64,000 nucleotides of DNA from Desmodesmus armatus. Its lineage: Eukaryota; Chlorophyta; Chlorophyceae; Sphaeropleales; Scenedesmaceae. The DNA lies in contig VIIQ02000846.1 in the NCBI GenBank assembly GCA_007449985.2, forward strand, positions 1-64,000, in the 5' to 3' direction. Below, piece after piece: positions 60,404-64,000 of this stretch. Position numbers and translations under genes: made by a program. Positions within the stretch are counted from its first letter, which is position 1. Each line of letters begins with the position of its first letter. The notes under the pieces are model-generated. The model saw nothing but the letters and a program-made list of their open reading frames with translations, did no database searches and was not told the origin of the DNA.

Positions 60404-63182
60404 ATGGACCTCGAGGTGGGGCAGTTGCTGCTGTGTCACCTCCCAACTCAAGAGCAGCACCGAGAAACCATCAACTCTGCGCCACGCACACCAGCAGCTG
60501 TCGACACGTTTGACTAATTAGAATTGATTGAGTTGCTACTAACATCTCCAAGCTGTTGACTCTGCTGCAGCAGGAGGGCAGCAGCACCAGCATCGCATCC
60601 CTGGCCCCCCAGGTGCTGGCTCGCATCCTGCGGTGCCTCCCTGCCAAGGAGCGCCTGCACAGCTGTGCCCTGGTGTGCCACACCTGGCACACAGCAGCCA
60701 TTGCAGCCACCAACAGCATCGGTGGTGATACCATGTGCCCACAGGACACGCTCACAGGTCTGTCAGGCTGGCTGCAAGTTTATGCTGGCCCAGCAGCAGT
60801 CAGCAGCCTTCGGCTGTTTGGGTGGAGGCTAAAGTCACCACAGGTGTACAGCTTCACGCTGCCCAGCCAACAGCTAGCCGCTCTTCGCAGCTTGGTACTC
60901 AAAAATCTGGAGGTGACAGGAACAGCAGACTCCGATGGGCAGCACCACCAGCTGCAGCAGCAGGATGAGGAGCAGCAGGAGCCACTCAGGGCCTTGACGC
61001 CCATCCTGACCCCAGAGTTGTCAGCTCTAACAAAGCTCAGCTTGCAGGACTGCAGGCTAAACCTCAAGGGCCTGCGGTCCCTGAAGCACCTCTGCAGCCT
61101 ATCCCTGAAGTACAGCAAGGGCTACCGCATCGCAGGTGCAGGAGGCTTCCCCTTGCAGCACAGCCGCAACATAGTTGAGCTGACCGCTGCCCTCAGGGTG
61201 CAGGTTCAGCTCACCAGCTTAGTGCTGGTGGGGGGGTTCTGCAGGCCAGCAGTTGCTGCGGCCTGCAGTAGCCTGCCAGCTCTACAGAGGCTGAAATTGC
61301 ACGGCACTCTGACCAATCAGGCTTTGGCTGACCTCCCACTCAGCCTCACACAGCTTGAGGTCGTGTGCCGGCAGGGCACTTCGGGCACAGCGGGCCTCAC
61401 CCTCACAGCAGAAGCCGCACCATGGCTGCGTCAGCTGACAGCCCTGCAGGAACTGTCACTGCACGATGTGGACGTGTTCCACCCTGTGCTGCTGCAGCGG
61501 ATGCTGGACCTGCGCACCCTCTTCCTGAGCTGCAATGCCATAGACAAAGGCTATGCAGAGCCAGGGCTTGATGTGCTGACGCGGCTCACAAAGCTGCAGT
61601 CCCTGTTCCTGCGCGCCGATGCGCTGGCCGCTGGGGCAGCGGCCCCACCCGACATCGCAGCGCTGACATCCTCCAGTCAGCTGACAAGTATCGATGTGGT
61701 TGGGCTGGCGGACGCGCAGCTCAGACTAATGTTCCCAGCCGAGCAGCAGCTGCCAAAGTTGGACGAGGCTTCATTCGACGCGGCGCTGCTGCTGCAGGAG
61801 CACCATGACACACTGGCACGGGCGGTGCAGTGCTGCCCCGGGCTCACCAGCCTGACGCTGCATGCACAGGACCCGGCCGCCCCGGATGCTGCGCCCTTTG
61901 CACACGGGCTGCAGCTCTTGGCTGGGTTTCCTTGCCTGCAGCAGCTGACCTTTGGCTATGTGCCTGTCAGTGAGGTGGGATGGACGGCGCTCGCAGCCCT
62001 GCCATCTTTGAAGGACCTGACAGTGACAGGTGAACACCTCGGCACCCTAAAAGGTGAGCAGCCACTTCTTCTTACATGGGGAGGGCCCTCGGGGGGGGGG
62101 GGGGGGGCAGGGATGTGCATGATGTTGGTGTGCCTTCCAAAATTTGTATAGTATGCAACCAGCCCGCTACTAGTAGGCTGGCTGGCTGGCAGCCAGCCTC
62201 AGTAGCTGCCCATCATGAACAAACCCCCTTGGCCCTGCTGCCACAGCAAATTTGACGGTCAGCTGTTCAGGCCATGGTCATGCACGCCACTCCGCTGCTG
62301 CTGCAACCTTGCGGTTTTACGCACATCATGTTGACTTGACGTCTGGTTTCACGCTGTTTGGTGTGTAGGTGTGGTGGCTATGACAGCATGCCGCAGCCTG
62401 ACCCAGCTTCATGTGCAGATTCACGCTGCTAATCTCCAGACACCCATCTTTCTGGAGACCCAGGTGCGCACATGATCACTCACAACAGCACCCATGGCAG
62501 GTGGAGACATCCCTGTACTGGTACAACATAGCACACATTGGGTTTGATTTGCATTGAGAGTGCTGTTGGCAGCTTGAGGGCCAACAGTAGCACTGCTGGT
62601 GACCCTAGGGCTGTGACAACGCCCTTTGGGGCATGGTTGTGGGGTGGCTGTGCTTGTTGTCACGGCTACCTGTGGCTGCATGCCTGCAGTTGGGACAAAG
62701 GTTGGTTTGGCTGCCAGCACGCAATGGCATTTGATGAGCACTTTCTGTACCTTGTCTGCGATTCGTCCTCAGATATGCGCCTTGGACAGACAGCAGTGTG
62801 GTGTGTGGAGGTTGATGCAAGCGATGCTGTGCTGTGCTGTGTTGCTGTGTCATGCCTGCATATTCCGCAGGCGCCTGCTGGCAGCCCCCCTGACACATGG
62901 TACAGCCTGCCAGCAGCAGTCATCACAACCGCCCAGCAGCTGGTGCCCAGCTTGCACGATGGGGTTGTCTCTGATGTCTACCACCACCTCACTGCAGCAG
63001 CTACAGCCGCCATGGGCATTGTTCAGGCTGAGCAGCAGCAGGAGGTGGCTGGCTTGAGGCAGCGCACAGCAGCACTGGAGGCAGCACAGGCGGAGCAGCA
63101 GCAGCAGACCGGGTTGCTGCAGCAACAGATGCAGGAGATGCAGGCAGCAATGCAGCAGCTGCTGCAGGGGTCAAGGCAGTAG
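60404..63182 (+). CDS. F-box/LRR protein, plus-strand copy 2
   Basis: Tandem paralogue of the gene at 56,876. Exons: 60,404-60,415 (MDLE), 60,574 (or 60,571)-62,053, 62,369-62,463 and 62,871-63,182 (TAG). Phases agree and give 632 or 633 aa. The F-box-like start is SLAPQVLARILRCLPAKERL, then SCALVCHTWHTAA. LRRs run to about residue 525 (LKDLTVTGEHLGTLKG, VVAMTACRSLTQLHV). The C-terminal exon encodes a hydrophilic coiled coil rich in Gln and Glu (VAGLRQRTAALEAAQAEQQQ). It probably acts as an SCF substrate adaptor. The coiled coil could mediate dimerisation. The first coding exon is only 12 nt; it is conserved in copy 1, which supports it. Confidence 0.85.
62092..62107 (+). repeat. Poly-G run
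   Basis: Sixteen consecutive G in the intron just after the second exon of the copy 2 LRR gene. Similar G or C runs of 10-18 nt occur in introns near 16.2, 17.4, 18.9, 26.7, 27.1 and 34.1 kb. Confidence 0.9.
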
Positions 63183-63887
63183 GTAGGGTACAGCAGCGCA
63201 GCATTGGCACAATGTGACTGCCCGCACGCTCGTTGGGACGTTGTCCCGGATGGGGTTTGACGTGTCCGGCTGTTTTGCTGAGTGGTTGTGGAGTGTGAAG
63301 GATATGCTGTGATGCTGTAATGCATCATGACAGGTCGGCTCAGTTAATCTGGCGGGGTCAGTTGGTTGAGCAAGCCAACAAATTGGTGTTGCGTCACAGT
63401 TGCACATGATTCAGCAAGACGCCCTAACAGAGCTAGAATGCATTCATGGTGATGAGTTGTCAACTGCAGGAACATATCTGATTGGCAACCCTGCATCATG
63501 TGGTGGCCCCGCAGCATGCATGCCAAACCAGACACCAGGCCCCGAAGCATCCATGCCAACCCACAGACCAGGACCAAACATAATAACTTCTATATGATTT
63601 GCAAGCGGGATACGTTTGAGAGAGTGTTAAGTTCTGCAAAACTGCTACAGCCGATCTAGATCTGATTTTTGGGAAGTGAGGGTGACCCAGGAGGCGCGCA
63701 GAAAAGCCCAATGCTGCATGACATAACACTTTTTCTATCACAACATCGTCAGTATCTGTATAAACACAGTCAGTACGCGTGACAAAACCACCAGGGCACA
63801 GGCTCTGATCAACTCAGATGTTTCAGGTTGCCTGCGTCAGATCGCCCCTTTGCCGCACCCATCTGATACCCAATACTGATCAGCAAA
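63183..63887. other. Intergenic region
   Basis: No gene is supported. It separates the LRR tandem pair from the gene that starts at 63,888. Confidence 0.55.
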
Positions 63888-63945
63888 ATGTGGAGGTCAG
63901 CTCGCAGCCTGCTGCGCCTTGCAGCTCGCACCACCCAGCAGCAAG
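63888..63945 (+). CDS. First exon of a gene leaving the window; likely mitochondrial presequence
   Basis: AAAATG at 63,888 opens MWRSARSLLRLAARTTQQQ and meets a donor CAAG|GTGCGT in phase 1. The peptide has four arginines, no acidic residue and an amphipathic pattern, as expected for a mitochondrial targeting presequence. The mature protein lies beyond position 64,000 and cannot be identified. Confidence 0.55.
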
Positions 63946-64000
63946 GTGCGTCACCGTGTCCACAGCTGCAGCCTTGCAGGTGCTGTGTGAATGCAGCACG

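Noticed and set aside
1..64000. CRISPR array or bacterial operon
   Set aside because: The only regular repeats are contiguous tandem repeats (44, 20, 19 and 17 bp) without spacers, and all genes are intron-rich eukaryotic types.

Overview
The window reads as nuclear DNA of a green alga (Chlorophyta). Genes are split into many short exons with GT-AG introns, mostly ending in TGCAG. Coding sequence is rich in CAG/CTG runs that give poly-Gln and poly-Ala. Several genes have the chlorophyte poly(A) signal TGTAA downstream of the stop. The protein families are eukaryotic: an ER glycerol-3-phosphate acyltransferase, a 20S proteasome beta subunit, an acetyl-CoA transporter, F-box/LRR proteins and PHD fingers. 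I saw no bacterial operon, CRISPR array, rRNA or convincing tRNA. Gene models below were built by hand. Exon joins were accepted only when splice sites and reading phase agreed; where the summed exon lengths also close in frame, this is stated.

Layout. 1-2.0 kb: microsatellite and no recognisable gene. 2.1-12.5 kb: two unidentified membrane-protein genes on the minus strand, only partly resolved, with a 1.47-kb terminal-inverted-repeat element between exon-like segments. 13.1-13.7 kb: a small AT-rich inverted-repeat element carrying a possible hAT transposase remnant. 14.3-18.4 kb (minus): GPAT9-type acyltransferase, 8 exons, 422 aa. 19.0-25.6 kb (minus): a tandem duplication carrying two F-box/LRR genes that share the same break in reading frame. 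26.5-29.3 kb (minus): proteasome subunit beta-1 (PBF1), 7 exons, with a miniature transposon in its last intron. 29.7-34.1 kb (plus, divergent from PBF1): unidentified 582-aa protein. 34.5-37.0 kb (plus): LysM-domain protein, 365 aa. 38.8-43.9 kb (plus): SLC33A1-type acetyl-CoA transporter, 11 exons, 621 aa. 44.8-54.4 kb (plus): a 20-exon, 1,523-aa GTPase-like protein with a PHD finger at each end. 54.4-56.9 kb: intergenic, holding a stray copy of the transporter's last exon. 56.9-63.2 kb (plus): a second tandem pair of F-box/LRR genes, unlike the minus-strand pair, one of them frameshifted. 63.9 kb: first exon of a gene running out of the window, apparently encoding a mitochondrial presequence.

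The genes do not form a single pathway. GPAT9 acts in glycerolipid synthesis, PBF1 and the F-box/LRR proteins belong to the ubiquitin-proteasome system, and SLC33A1 carries acetyl-CoA into the secretory pathway. The most unusual item is the PHD-GTPase-PHD protein. Next are the shared frame break in the LRR paralogues, the duplicated exon head in GPAT9 and the three small mobile elements.
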